DNA of 64,000 nt from Dysgonomonas mossii DSM 22836. Lineage in GTDB: Bacteria; Bacteroidota; Bacteroidia; Bacteroidales; Dysgonomonadaceae. Shown in pieces: positions 42,916-53,218 of this stretch. The translations under genes and the position numbers were made by a program. The DNA lies in contig NZ_GL892008.1 in the NCBI RefSeq assembly GCF_000213575.1, positions 191,584-255,583 of the forward strand. Direction: 5' to 3'. The notes beneath the pieces were generated by a model. It made no database searches. It was not told where the DNA came from and saw only the letters and a program-made list of their open reading frames with translations. The first letter of the stretch is position 1; the number at the start of each line of letters is the position of its first letter.

Positions 42916-45411
42916 ATGAAACTGTATCTATATATATTTTTCATACTTAGTTGTTTTTATTCACAAACAGCCTTATCTCAAGGTCTAAAATTTTGTGGAG
43001 GGGAGCAAGCTATAGATAAGAGAACTTCTTACGATGTTTTCAAAAATTCATCCGTTGCATTTTCCAACTATTTCAATATCGATTTTAAGATAGCCCTTTA
43101 TCCTGCAAAAGAAATTGGATACATTCTTCGTATAAAAAATGAGAAATCCGATAAAATCTATAATTTATTTTATGACGGACAAGGCAGTAGTTTTGTATTC
43201 AAGTTCAACGAAGAAGGACGAAGCAGCTTGATCACTGCCGAACTAAATAAAGAAGAACAGCTTGATAAGCATTGGCTCAGAATGATAATATCATTTGACC
43301 TAAAGAGTGATTCGATAAGATTAACGGTAAACGACAGGGTATTTAGAGCTGTAGCCTCAGGGCTTCCTGAAAAATACTATCCGGTTATTCTCTTTGGTAA
43401 AAGCGATCACATTATCGACACTCCTTCTTTTGCGATCAAGGAGCTTTCGGTGGGGAATAATGAGAAATATACATTCCCATTAAGAGAGAATGAGGGAAGT
43501 ATTGTCCACGATTCGAAAGGGAAGGCATTGGGAGAAGTATTAAATCCACAATGGCTGATAAATGATGCTTATCACTGGAGCTTTAAGACTTCATTCAAAT
43601 CCGAAACTGTAGCCGGAGCCAACTACAACGTAAGAAAGAAAGAAATATATTATTTCAACAGGGATGCTATCTCTATATATAATGTAAGATCGGGTGAAAC
43701 AAGGACAAAAGTATTTGATGAAAAATGTCCGGTAAACCTTGCTTTGGGTACAAACTTTATCGATACGAAAAACAATAGACTATATGCGTACGAGGTGTAT
43801 CACAATATAACGGATGAACAACCCATGATTGCCAGTCTAGATCTGGACACATATCAATGGACAACGGAAAGTACTGAGCGACTGCCCAAACAACTACATC
43901 ATCACGGAGCTTACTACGATCCTTCCACAGATAAATATACCATCTTTGGTGGATTCGGCAATATGTACTACAGTAAGAACTTTTACTGTTTCGACCTAAA
44001 CGAGAGAAAATGGTCGACACTGGACGGGTTTAGCGGAGATACAATACTTCCTCGTTACTTTTCGTCGGTAGGATATCTGAAGAAAACAAATTCCATATAT
44101 GTATTCGGAGGTATGGGCAACGAATCGGGCGAACAGGTGGTAGGACGAAAATATTTCTATGATCTGCATAAAGTTGATTTAAATACAAAACATATTACAA
44201 AGCTCTGGGAAATTCCATGGGATAAAAACAATGTAGTACCTGTACGGGGAATGGTTATCCTTGATGATTCTTGTTTTTACACATTGTGCTATCCTGAGCA
44301 TTTTTCGAAATCATTTTTACAATTGTACCGCTTCTCACTGAAAGACGGCAGCTATGAAATATTAGGAGACTCGATTCCGATATATTCGGATAAGATTACA
44401 ACAAACGCTAATCTATATTACGACCATCAGCTAAACAATCTGTATGCAATTGTACAGGAGTTTGCCGATGATGTATCTTCCGATCTTAAGGTTTATTCGT
44501 TGGCATTCCCTCCCATTACAGCGGGAGATCTTACAAATTATCCGAAAGAAGAATCAGGTATTATTGTTTTAATAATTATCGGCCTAACTAGTATATGTAT
44601 CTCTATTATAGGGTATCTTCTATATAAGAAGTTTGTTCAGAAAAATAAGAACAGCAGAAACACCAGCCAAACATTAAGAATACAGAATAACGATAAAGAA
44701 AGAATTGATAAGCCTAATTCCATTTATCTATTCGGTGAGTTTACTGTGCGCGATAGAAACAATAAAGATATTACCTATATGTTCAGTACAAAGCTAAGGC
44801 AAATGTTCTTTCTTGTTCTGCAATATAGTATCGAAGACGGTATCACCTCCCAACGACTTAGCAATCTCATATGGCCCGACAAACCCGAAGATAAAGTAAA
44901 GAATTCAAGAGGAGTTACTATCAATCACTTAAGGAAAGCACTAGGAGAATTGGATGGAATTGAATTTGTATATGACAAAGGCTATTTTAAAATAGTATTA
45001 ACCGACGAATGTTATTGCGACTTTGTAAGATGCATTCAAATCATATCTACGGGTATAGAAGAAAACAGAGAAGAATTAATAGAGATACTAACACGTGGTA
45101 AGTTCCTAAGATCTTCAGATCAGGCTCTTTTTGATACATTCAAGATAGACATGGAACATAAACTGGAACCTGTATTATTAATAGAAATCGAAAAAAGCTT
45201 TACCACAGAAGCTTATCAGACAACTATAAATCTAACAGAGGCATTGTTCAATATAGACCCGTTGAACGACGAGGCCTTAGTTTTCCAGACCAAAGCTTTA
45301 CAAAGATTAAAGCTAAATGAAGAGGCTCGCATCCGCTATCAGACATTTGTGGTAGAATATAAGAAAACAATGGGTAGTGACTATCCTCATCCTTATAAGG
45401 ATTTGATTTAA
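42916..45411 (+). CDS. Membrane one-component regulator: LamG/Kelch-like sensor with SARP-like wHTH + BTAD output
   Basis: This 831-residue protein has a signal peptide (SCFYSQTALSQ), a concanavalin/LamG-like region (about 25-190), and a Kelch-like propeller at about 215-530 with YYDPSTDKYTIFGGFGNMYY and SVGYLKKTNSIYVFGGMGNE. One transmembrane helix lies at about 549-571 (IIVLIIIGLTSICISIIGYL). The cytoplasmic part carries an OmpR/SARP-type winged helix at about 600-695 (YLFGEFTVRDRNNKDITYMF, LSNLIWPDKPEDKVKNSRGV, TINHLRKALGEL) and a helical BTAD/TPR-like domain to the end. It has no kinase or receiver. It is divergent from the GH76/SusCD operon, which it probably controls. The 42477-42915 gap shows no clear TAnnTTTG promoter for either side. 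Confidence 0.85.
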   Translation: MKLYLYIFFILSCFYSQTALSQGLKFCGGEQAIDKRTSYDVFKNSSVAFSNYFNIDFKIALYPAKEIGYILRIKNEKSDKIYNLFYDGQGSSFVFKFNEEGRSSLITAELNKEEQLDKHWLRMIISFDLKSDSIRLTVNDRVFRAVASGLPEKYYPVILFGKSDHIIDTPSFAIKELSVGNNEKYTFPLRENEGSIVHDSKGKALGEVLNPQWLINDAYHWSFKTSFKSETVAGANYNVRKKEIYYFNRDAISIYNVRSGETRTKVFDEKCPVNLALGTNFIDTKNNRLYAYEVYHNITDEQPMIASLDLDTYQWTTESTERLPKQLHHHGAYYDPSTDKYTIFGGFGNMYYSKNFYCFDLNERKWSTLDGFSGDTILPRYFSSVGYLKKTNSIYVFGGMGNESGEQVVGRKYFYDLHKVDLNTKHITKLWEIPWDKNNVVPVRGMVILDDSCFYTLCYPEHFSKSFLQLYRFSLKDGSYEILGDSIPIYSDKITTNANLYYDHQLNNLYAIVQEFADDVSSDLKVYSLAFPPITAGDLTNYPKEESGIIVLIIIGLTSICISIIGYLLYKKFVQKNKNSRNTSQTLRIQNNDKERIDKPNSIYLFGEFTVRDRNNKDITYMFSTKLRQMFFLVLQYSIEDGITSQRLSNLIWPDKPEDKVKNSRGVTINHLRKALGELDGIEFVYDKGYFKIVLTDECYCDFVRCIQIISTGIEENREELIEILTRGKFLRSSDQALFDTFKIDMEHKLEPVLLIEIEKSFTTEAYQTTINLTEALFNIDPLNDEALVFQTKALQRLKLNEEARIRYQTFVVEYKKTMGSDYPHPYKDLI

Positions 45412-45458
45412 GATACTCAATCTCTATTCTGTTCAAAAAATCAATCAAGTATATAAAT

Positions 45459-45490
45459 AGAAAAAGATCCCCAAATGAGGATCTTTTTCT
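45459..45490. terminator. Bidirectional terminator between the Kelch/SARP regulator and murF
   Basis: Arms 45459-45470 and 45479-45490 are perfect 12-bp complements with an 8-base loop. The arms are rich in A on the left and T on the right (AGAAAAAGATCC / GGATCTTTTTCT), so either strand can use it. It lies between convergent genes. Confidence 0.85.
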
Positions 45491-45510
45491 ATTTTCAACT
45501 TATTATCTTT

Positions 45511-46800
45511 TTATAGCATGTCAATGCATTTCTCAAGTTGTACTCCCCTCGAGCCTTTGAGCAATATATAACTATCTTCAACCGGATCTTTTTTGAGATA
45601 TTCTTTCAGGTCATCAAGATTTTTAAATCTCGGATACTTTGTTTTTACCCTGCTGAAATTATCTCCGATAAACATAACCCTTTCAAAATTATGATCGCTT
45701 ATATAATCTGCAATCTTCTGATGCTCCATATCTGTATCAGGCCCCAACTCCTTCATATCTCCAAGGATAAGAACCTTATGATTTACATCCATATGGTCAA
45801 AATTTTCGAGAGCGGCATGCATACTTGTCGGATTGGCATTGTATGCATCTATTATAAGCATGTTTTTCTCTGTTTTCTTTAGTTGCGAACGGTTATTAGT
45901 CGGCACATACTCCTCTATGGCTTTACATATCAAAGAAGCTTTTACTCCGAGATACTTACCAATGGTTATTGCAGCCAATGCATTAGAGAGATTGTACTCT
46001 CCTATCATATTTGTTTGTACCTTATTGCGTTTACTGCCAAATTTCCATTCCAATGCAAGGAAAGGACTGATAGATGTTACTTTTCCTGAAATAAATAAAT
46101 CGTCCTCCAGTCCGTAATATATTGACGTTATCCCTTCCGACATTTCGCGTAAGAGCAAATTGCTGTAGTCTATAAATATCTTCCCATCTTTGGTGCTGCG
46201 GATAAATTCATACAACTCCCCTTTCGCCTTCACTACATTTTCGAACGAACCAAACCCCTCGATATGTGCATGTCCCAGATTCGTAATCAGCCCATAGTTT
46301 GGTAAAGCCATCTCGGCAAGAAAGCGGATTTCACCTACATGGCTCGCTCCCATTTCCACAATCACAATCTCGTGTTCTTTTTTTATCCTCAGCAAGGTTA
46401 GCGGGACTCCGATATGATTATTCAGGTTTCCCTGAGTCGCCAGCACATTATACTCCTGAGACAAAACAGAATAAATCAACTCTTTTGTCGTTGTTTTCCC
46501 GTTTGTTCCGGTGATAGCGATAATTGGCTTTTTTATAAATTGTTTGCGGTGATGGCGGGCTAATTCTTGTAGTGTTTCCAGACTGTCTTTTACTAATATT
46601 ATATTCGGTCTGGTTGCGTATCTTTCTTCATCAACAACAGCATAGGCACAGCCCTGATCGATTGCTTTTTCAGCGTATTCATTTCCGTTAAAATTTGCAC
46701 CTTTTAATGCAAAAAATATTGAATCTTTAGGACTATTACGTGTATCAGTTGAAATTTCCGGGTATTTCTTATATATATTATATAGATCTGATATCTCCAT
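45511..46800 (-). CDS. murF: UDP-N-acetylmuramoyl-tripeptide--D-alanyl-D-alanine ligase
   Basis: The 429-residue Mur ligase adds D-Ala-D-Ala to UDP-MurNAc-tripeptide in the cytoplasm, completing the peptidoglycan precursor. The ATP loop is ITGTNGKTTTKELI at about 95-108. Other MurF marks are STDTRNSPKDSIFFALKGAN near the N-terminus, VIVEMGASHVGEIRFLAEMA, NLGHAHIEGFGS, NNRSQLKKTEKNMLIIDAYN and VLILGDMKELG. It stands alone here, outside the usual dcw cluster. Length is normal for Bacteroidota. Identification is firm. Confidence 0.97.
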   Translation of the reverse strand: MEISDLYNIYKKYPEISTDTRNSPKDSIFFALKGANFNGNEYAEKAIDQGCAYAVVDEERYATRPNIILVKDSLETLQELARHHRKQFIKKPIIAITGTNGKTTTKELIYSVLSQEYNVLATQGNLNNHIGVPLTLLRIKKEHEIVIVEMGASHVGEIRFLAEMALPNYGLITNLGHAHIEGFGSFENVVKAKGELYEFIRSTKDGKIFIDYSNLLLREMSEGITSIYYGLEDDLFISGKVTSISPFLALEWKFGSKRNKVQTNMIGEYNLSNALAAITIGKYLGVKASLICKAIEEYVPTNNRSQLKKTEKNMLIIDAYNANPTSMHAALENFDHMDVNHKVLILGDMKELGPDTDMEHQKIADYISDHNFERVMFIGDNFSRVKTKYPRFKNLDDLKEYLKKDPVEDSYILLKGSRGVQLEKCIDML

Positions 46801-46967
46801 AGCGTTTATACAAATTTATTGTTTCCTTTCAAACGTTTATTAATGTATTACTTTTTAGATTTGTAAAGTTCCACAAGATTTGCTTAAAGCACTACGAATA
46901 TACGTTAATAATTTCTATCAAACATTCTTCTTAACGTTTTTTACTTTATCAAATATCTCAGCAAAAT

Positions 46968-46994
46968 ATACCATAAACATGGTATCAAAATACC
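46968..46994. promoter_or_regulatory. Overlapping inverted repeats upstream of cysK (operator candidate)
   Basis: ATACCAT-AAAC-ATGGTAT (46968-46985) overlaps GGTAT-CAAA-ATACC (46981-46994), so a GGTAT half-site recurs three times in alternating orientation with four-base spacers. It lies 36-60 bases upstream of the cysK -7 element, a likely place for a sulfur-responsive regulator. Confidence 0.5.
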
Positions 46995-47029
46995 TTACTT
47001 TAGCGATTTTATATGTACCTCAAAGTATG

Positions 47030-47037
47030 TACCTTTG
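47030..47037 (+). promoter_or_regulatory. -7 element for cysK
   Basis: TACCTTTG matches TAnnTTTG and lies 31 bases before the cysK ATG, with transcription expected to start near 47044. No TTTG partner is evident at -33, which may mean that an activator is needed. Confidence 0.55.
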
Positions 47038-47068
47038 TATCAATAATTAAACAAACAAATCAACGGTT

Positions 47069-48016
47069 ATGGGAAAAATTGCAAAAAAATTAACTGATCT
47101 TATCGGAAACACTCCGCTATTGGAGCTATCAAATTATAATAAGAAACATGGAGTAGATGCTCATGTAATTGCTAAATTAGAATACTTCAATCCGGCATCG
47201 AGCGTCAAAGACCGTATTGCCAATGCGATGATAGAAGAAGCAGAGGCATCGGGACTACTTCACCCCGACAGCGAACTGATAGAACCAACCAGTGGAAACA
47301 CAGGGATAGGGCTTGCTTTCGTAGCTGCGGCAAAAGGCTATAAGCTTACATTAACAATGCCTGAAACCATGAGTATAGAGCGTAGAAATCTACTTAAAGC
47401 ACTTGGTGCAAATATTGTTCTTACTCCGGGCCCCGATGGCATGAAAGGTGCGATAGCAAAAGCCGAAGAACTACAAAGACAAAACCCGAAGGGAGTTCTT
47501 CTTCAACAATTTGCGAATCCTGCAAACCCTGCAATACATAAAAAAACGACTGCTGAGGAAATCTGGCGTGACACCGATGGTAAAGTCGACATCTTTGTAG
47601 CAGGAGTCGGTACAGGCGGAACTGTAAGCGGTGTAGGCGAAGTTTTGAAAAAACACAACCCAAATGTGCAAATAGTGGCTGTAGAGCCAACAGACTCACC
47701 TGTATTATCAGGAGGCAAACCCGGCCCGCATAAAATACAAGGTATAGGAGCAGGCTTTGTGCCAAAAACATACAATAACTCTGTTGTAGATGAAATAATT
47801 CAGGTAAGCAATGACGATGCCATCCGCACAAGCCGTGAACTGGCTCGCGAAGAAGGTCTATTGGTAGGTATATCTTCGGGCGCAGCAGCGTATGCCGCTA
47901 CATTGTTAGCAAAAAATCCTGAAAACAAAGGAAAGAATATCGTTGTAATCCTTCCCGATACAGGAGAGCGTTATTTGTCTACAGTATTGTATGCTTTCGA
48001 AGAATACCCACTTTAA
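47069..48016 (+). CDS. cysK: Cysteine synthase A (O-acetylserine sulfhydrylase)
   Basis: This 315-residue PLP enzyme makes L-cysteine from O-acetylserine and sulfide. The PLP lysine is in [18 protein letters not shown], about residue 45. The substrate loop is [13 protein letters not shown], the phosphate-binding loop is [20 protein letters not shown], and the C-terminal segment is [12 protein letters not shown]. Start and length are standard. The downstream neighbour metY also uses sulfide, so the two form a sulfur-assimilation pair with a strong hairpin between them. CysK is favoured over CysM by length and by [20 protein letters not shown]. Confidence 0.96.
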   Translation: MGKIAKKLTDLIGNTPLLELSNYNKKHGVDAHVIAKLEYFNPASSVKDRIANAMIEEAEASGLLHPDSELIEPTSGNTGIGLAFVAAAKGYKLTLTMPETMSIERRNLLKALGANIVLTPGPDGMKGAIAKAEELQRQNPKGVLLQQFANPANPAIHKKTTAEEIWRDTDGKVDIFVAGVGTGGTVSGVGEVLKKHNPNVQIVAVEPTDSPVLSGGKPGPHKIQGIGAGFVPKTYNNSVVDEIIQVSNDDAIRTSRELAREEGLLVGISSGAAAYAATLLAKNPENKGKNIVVILPDTGERYLSTVLYAFEEYPL

Positions 48017-48057
48017 TCAACATAATACGATCTTAAAGGTTATCTTTATTTAGTTAT

Positions 48058-48085
48058 GAGTAATTGATTGTACAATCAATTACTC
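48058..48085 (+). terminator. Perfect 28-bp palindrome between cysK and metY
   Basis: Positions 48058-48071 are exactly complementary to 48072-48085, with GTAC at the centre. RNA would form a 12-bp stem with a GUAC loop, followed by TCATTTTAT. It may be a cysK terminator or attenuator. As DNA it could also be a regulator site for metY, whose ATG is 23 bases downstream. Confidence 0.55.
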
Positions 48086-48096
48086 TCATTTTATAA

Positions 48097-49404
<1,308 letters not shown>

Positions 49405-49434
49405 AATAAAGCCGTGATTATTTTTTTATAACAA

Positions 49435-49470
49435 AAGAGGCTGTCTCTCATTTCTGGGGGGCAGCCTCTT
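49435..49470. terminator. Bidirectional terminator between metY and GH97 (palindromic repeat copy 2)
   Basis: Arms AAGAGGCTG (49435-49443) and CAGCCTCTT (49462-49470) pair exactly, with T/A-rich flanks on both sides. It separates convergent genes. Its reverse complement is very similar to the terminator at 26187-26224. Confidence 0.8.
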
Positions 49471-49496
49471 ATCTTATAATAGAAGAATAATTATTT

Positions 49497-51494
49497 TTAT
49501 TTCTTTGTTATTTTCACAACATAACCTCCACCCGGAGCCATTGATATTGGAAGCTTCCGATCGGCGGGAATATCTATTATTTCTTTTTTGTAGTCTTTAG
49601 CAACACGATCGGCATTTACTCCGTCTTTAAACACTTCCCCTTTGAAGTTACCTTCGCCCAAGAACGACAAATCAAGCTCCATTGTACGGGCATCCCAGTT
49701 TGTCAATGCTCCCACATACCATGCATCTCCCTTTTGACGGGCAATGGCTACATATTTTGCAATTTCTCCATTCAGCGCAACTGTATTGTCCCAAACGGTA
49801 GGCACAGCAGCGATAAACTCAGTACACTCCTGTTCTGCCATATAGTTTGACGGACTGTCACAAAGCATATTCAAGGGAGATTCGAAAATAACATATTCAG
49901 CAAGCTGACGGCAACGTGTACCTTGGCTCATGGCTTCGTTATTCACACTTCTGTAATTCCCCTTTGTAGCATTGCGCATCGCACCTTGCGTGTAATCCAT
50001 AGGTCCTGCTACTTGGCGAATAAACGGAATAGTAACATCGTAGGTAACCTGATCGAGGTTTTCAGCCCATTTCATTTGCTCCAATCCATTTACGCCCTCG
50101 AAGTTAATCACATTCGGATATGTTCGTTGCAAACCAGTAGGCTTGTAAGTACCGTGATAGTCTAACATCATCTTATATTTAGCAGCCGTTTCTGCACCAC
50201 GACGGTGAAAATCAACAACAACCTGATCGTCCCTATCCATAAAGTCTACTTTAAAACCTTTGATTCCCATCTCGCTATAATGCTTGCAAACGGCTTCCAT
50301 ATCACGATCGAAAGCATGAAATCCTGCCCAAAGGATAAGACCTACATTCTTCGATTTAGCATAAGCGACAAGTTCGGGCAAATTAATTTCGGGAACAACC
50401 TGAAACAGATCGGCTTTCAAATTCACAGCCCATCCCTCATCCAGAATTACATATTCTATACCATATTTAGATGCGAAGTCTATATAATATTTATACGTCT
50501 GATTGTTCACGCCTGTCTTGAAATCTACATTATAAAGATTCCAATCGTTCCACCAGTCCCATGCTACCTTGCCCGGTTTTACCCAAGAGTAGTCACCCTG
50601 AGACGGTGTTGCCAGCTTGTACACCATATCACTATCTGCCAGGTCTGAATCTTTTTCGGAAACGATTACCACACGCCAAGGGAAATTGGTAGCACCATCA
50701 AATTTTGCAAGGAAATTCTCACGAGATTTTACAACCATTTGCAGATTGTTGTGCCCTCCTTGTTCTACATCTTTCGGATACGGAGCAAAAATCCCTTTCA
50801 GAATATTGGCTTTATCTCCCGGATATAAGAACATTCCCGGATAGTTAAGAAGGTCAGCTTCTACAATGCAAACCTTTTTACTTTTTACTCCCTCTACTAC
50901 CAAAGGGCTTATAGCTAGTCTTTTCTTATTCCACTCAGACAAAAGATTATGAACATACGGTTGTTCGAACGAATTGAAGAATTGTTCGTCGAAAGTAGCC
51001 GATTCTTGTTTATTAGTATAGTTGATAAAAGCTTTGCTGTCTGCAGGGAAATTAAACTCAACCTGTTCGCCTTGTACTGCAAAAGGCTTCTTAGAGGCAG
51101 ACACAAAACGGTAAGCAATACCATCGTCGTATGCTCTAAAGAGAATACTGTGATCTTTAAATTTGAGCGTAAGCTCATTATAATTATCTTTTATCTGCTT
51201 ACGTTTATATACCTGAGCACTAATTGTCTGATTTACGGTCTTTGTAGATGATCCCGACAACTTCGCGTCTTTTCCATAAAAAGTACCGTCACTGAGTGAC
51301 ATGGAAATCGTAGACTTGTCGAGCATAAGATCGCCGTTATGCAAAACAGAATAATCGACTGTTTTACCTACATTAATTACAGCTTCCAGTTTACCATTCG
51401 GAGACTTAAGATTAAATAATTTCTGGGCTGATACTGTCATTGAAAACAGAGCCGTGCAGAATACGGCTAAAATAATCAAGTAATTTTTTTTCAT
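49497..51494 (-). CDS. GH97 alpha-glycosidase (retaining, alpha-galactosidase-like signature)
   Basis: The 665-residue exported protein (signal FSMTVSAQ) has the GH97 order: an N-terminal beta-sandwich (SPNGKLEAVINVGKTVDYSV, FRAYDDGIAYRFV), a TIM barrel, and a C-terminal beta domain. The barrel has YVILDEGW, KGFKVDFMDRDDQVVVDFH at about 413-431 and NFEGVNGLEQMKW near 463-475. The D of KVDFMD matches the nucleophile position of retaining GH97 alpha-galactosidases such as BtGal97b, whereas inverting SusB-type alpha-glucosidases lack it. An alpha-galactosidase-like activity in the periplasm is therefore favoured. It lies 144 bases after the GH109-like gene. Confidence 0.9.
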   Translation of the reverse strand: MKKNYLIILAVFCTALFSMTVSAQKLFNLKSPNGKLEAVINVGKTVDYSVLHNGDLMLDKSTISMSLSDGTFYGKDAKLSGSSTKTVNQTISAQVYKRKQIKDNYNELTLKFKDHSILFRAYDDGIAYRFVSASKKPFAVQGEQVEFNFPADSKAFINYTNKQESATFDEQFFNSFEQPYVHNLLSEWNKKRLAISPLVVEGVKSKKVCIVEADLLNYPGMFLYPGDKANILKGIFAPYPKDVEQGGHNNLQMVVKSRENFLAKFDGATNFPWRVVIVSEKDSDLADSDMVYKLATPSQGDYSWVKPGKVAWDWWNDWNLYNVDFKTGVNNQTYKYYIDFASKYGIEYVILDEGWAVNLKADLFQVVPEINLPELVAYAKSKNVGLILWAGFHAFDRDMEAVCKHYSEMGIKGFKVDFMDRDDQVVVDFHRRGAETAAKYKMMLDYHGTYKPTGLQRTYPNVINFEGVNGLEQMKWAENLDQVTYDVTIPFIRQVAGPMDYTQGAMRNATKGNYRSVNNEAMSQGTRCRQLAEYVIFESPLNMLCDSPSNYMAEQECTEFIAAVPTVWDNTVALNGEIAKYVAIARQKGDAWYVGALTNWDARTMELDLSFLGEGNFKGEVFKDGVNADRVAKDYKKEIIDIPADRKLPISMAPGGGYVVKITKK

Positions 51495-51638
51495 AAGTAT
51501 ATTTAAGTTTAGAATATAGAGAGATTACTCCCTTTTACTAAAATAATTCTTTTTCAAGTTTACCCCTACCCTTTTCGACTAAAGTGAACACCGACAACTC
51601 CTTTTCCTTTATCCTTTTATAAAGGTCTACGAAGGGGA

Positions 51639-53027
51639 TTACTGAGCAAATTTCAATCCTTTTATTTTATTCCACCCTCCACGAGTGAAGTCGGGAATCT
51701 CTACAGGAGCTGAATTATTGTCGAGCGAGATTTCCGTTAGTGGTATCAGGCTGCACCATTCGGCAAGGTCATATACATCCATATCTAGCGGAAGCCCCCT
51801 TTGAAGACAGTATATCAGACGATAGTCCATGATGAAGTCCATTCCTCCGTGTCCTCCGACTTTCTTAGCCTGATCTTCTATATCTTTTGCTATAGGATGT
51901 TTGTATTTCTCCATCAATGCCACTTGCACATCTTCGGGCACGAAGCTGTGAGCCGTCAGGTTTTCATGATTCTTGGTCAATGCGGGGTCAAGCTCTTCAC
52001 TGTCTAAAGCATATCCTTCTATCGGGTATTTGTTCGCAAAACCTTTTGTCCCGGTAAGCTGATACATGCGGTTGTATGGACGAGGTGATGTTACATTATG
52101 TTCTATCAATATAGATTTCCCATTCTCTGTTCCAATCATAGTGGTGGTATGATCTCCATTGCGAAAATCTTTTACTTCTTCATTTCTTTTCTTTTTCAAA
52201 AATTCAGGATTGCCTATCGCCTTCGTATCCATCGCAACCAAATAGTTCAGTTTGTCGCCACGGTGTATATTCATCGCCTGACATACAGGTCCAAGTCCGT
52301 GCGTAGGATATACATCGCCACGATGCTTTTTATTAAAGTCCATGCGCCAGTCGTTCCAGTACTCATCCCAATATGGTTGTAATCCATGAATATAAGCACC
52401 TTCGCCATGAATTACTTCCCCTAACAATCCTTGCTGTACCATATTCAGGGTTGTGAGTTCGAAGAAATCATATACGCAATTTTCTAACTGCATACAATGT
52501 TTTCTGGTTTGCTCGGAGGTGTTGATCAATCCCCATATTTCATCCATTGTTACAGCAGCGGGAACTTCAATTGCCACATGCTTGCCGTCTTTCATCGCCT
52601 GAATACCTATTTTTGCATGCGACAACCAGTCTGTTGCCACATAAACAAGATCTACATTGGGAAGGGCTGTGACCTTACGCCACACAGAGGTATCTCCATA
52701 AAACTCAAGAGCCCTAGGAAGACCTTTTTCTTCAAGCATTTTATTTACTTTCTCTGTGTTTTTTTGCTCTACATCGCATAATGCGACAACCTCCACCCCC
52801 GGAATATAAGTCATGCGGTTCACAGCTCCGGGGCCTCGCATCCCTAAGCCGATAAATGCTACACGCACCACAGGTAAGCGTTCGGTTCTCAACTCGAGTA
52901 CATCTGTTTGTCCTGCCGGACGCTCTTTTACAGGAGTTTTCAATACGAGAGATTGTCCTTTAGATTGCTGAGCTCCACAGTTAAACGATAACAAACATGA
53001 AGAAAATAAAATAATGAATTTTTTCAT
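51639..53027 (-). CDS. GH109-like NAD-dependent glycosidase (Gfo/Idh/MocA fold)
   Basis: This 462-residue exported protein has a signal with cysteine (LSFNCGAQQ) and a Rossmann domain with VRVAFIGLGMRGPGAVNRMT at about 54-73. GH109-type segments are VYVATDWLSHAKIGIQAMKD, GKHVAIEVPAAVTMDEIWGL, QLENCVYDFFELTTLNMVQQ, GDVYPTHGLGPVCQAMNIHR and WNDWRMDFNKKHRGD. GH109 enzymes use bound NAD to cleave alpha-N-acetylgalactosamine by oxidation, elimination and re-reduction. A simple oxidoreductase of the same fold is the alternative, but the YPTHGLGP and ENCVYD motifs favour GH109. It probably forms one unit with GH97, both suited to mucin or glycoprotein alpha-galactosides. Confidence 0.86.
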   Translation of the reverse strand: MKKFIILFSSCLLSFNCGAQQSKGQSLVLKTPVKERPAGQTDVLELRTERLPVVRVAFIGLGMRGPGAVNRMTYIPGVEVVALCDVEQKNTEKVNKMLEEKGLPRALEFYGDTSVWRKVTALPNVDLVYVATDWLSHAKIGIQAMKDGKHVAIEVPAAVTMDEIWGLINTSEQTRKHCMQLENCVYDFFELTTLNMVQQGLLGEVIHGEGAYIHGLQPYWDEYWNDWRMDFNKKHRGDVYPTHGLGPVCQAMNIHRGDKLNYLVAMDTKAIGNPEFLKKKRNEEVKDFRNGDHTTTMIGTENGKSILIEHNVTSPRPYNRMYQLTGTKGFANKYPIEGYALDSEELDPALTKNHENLTAHSFVPEDVQVALMEKYKHPIAKDIEDQAKKVGGHGGMDFIMDYRLIYCLQRGLPLDMDVYDLAEWCSLIPLTEISLDNNSAPVEIPDFTRGGWNKIKGLKFAQ

Positions 53028-53181
53028 GGTGAATATTTTATGTTTAAAATATTTTACTTCAAGGTCTATATTTAAAGATTAAAGATTAACCTTCTATTTT
53101 CTGAATATAAGGAAGGTATAAAGATAAGGGAAATCTTACATATTATTTTCTTAATTAACATTTAAGCCTAAAAATATATCC

Positions 53182-53189
53182 TACATTTG
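53182..53189 (+). promoter_or_regulatory. -7 element of the second ECF sigma gene
   Basis: TACATTTG matches TAnnTTTG. Transcription would begin near 53196, about 23 bases before the ATG at 53219. The -33 region (near 53160) reads TTTA, one base off consensus. Confidence 0.5.
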
Positions 53190-53218
53190 CAGGATGTTTG
53201 TTATATATCAGTTTTCGA

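Noticed and set aside
46811-46818. TAnnTTTG element for murF on the minus strand (TAAATTTG)
   Set aside because: It is only about 10 bases from the ATG, which would leave almost no leader, and the TTTG partner is too close.
47421-47831. Leucine/cysteine-rich frame antisense to cysK
   Set aside because: Composition is typical of a shadow frame, and three overlapping antisense frames occur in the same place.
53198-53218. Upstream TTG start for the second ECF sigma factor
   Set aside because: The ATG at 53219 gives the normal ECF N-terminus, and the -7 element at 53182 would leave almost no leader for the TTG.
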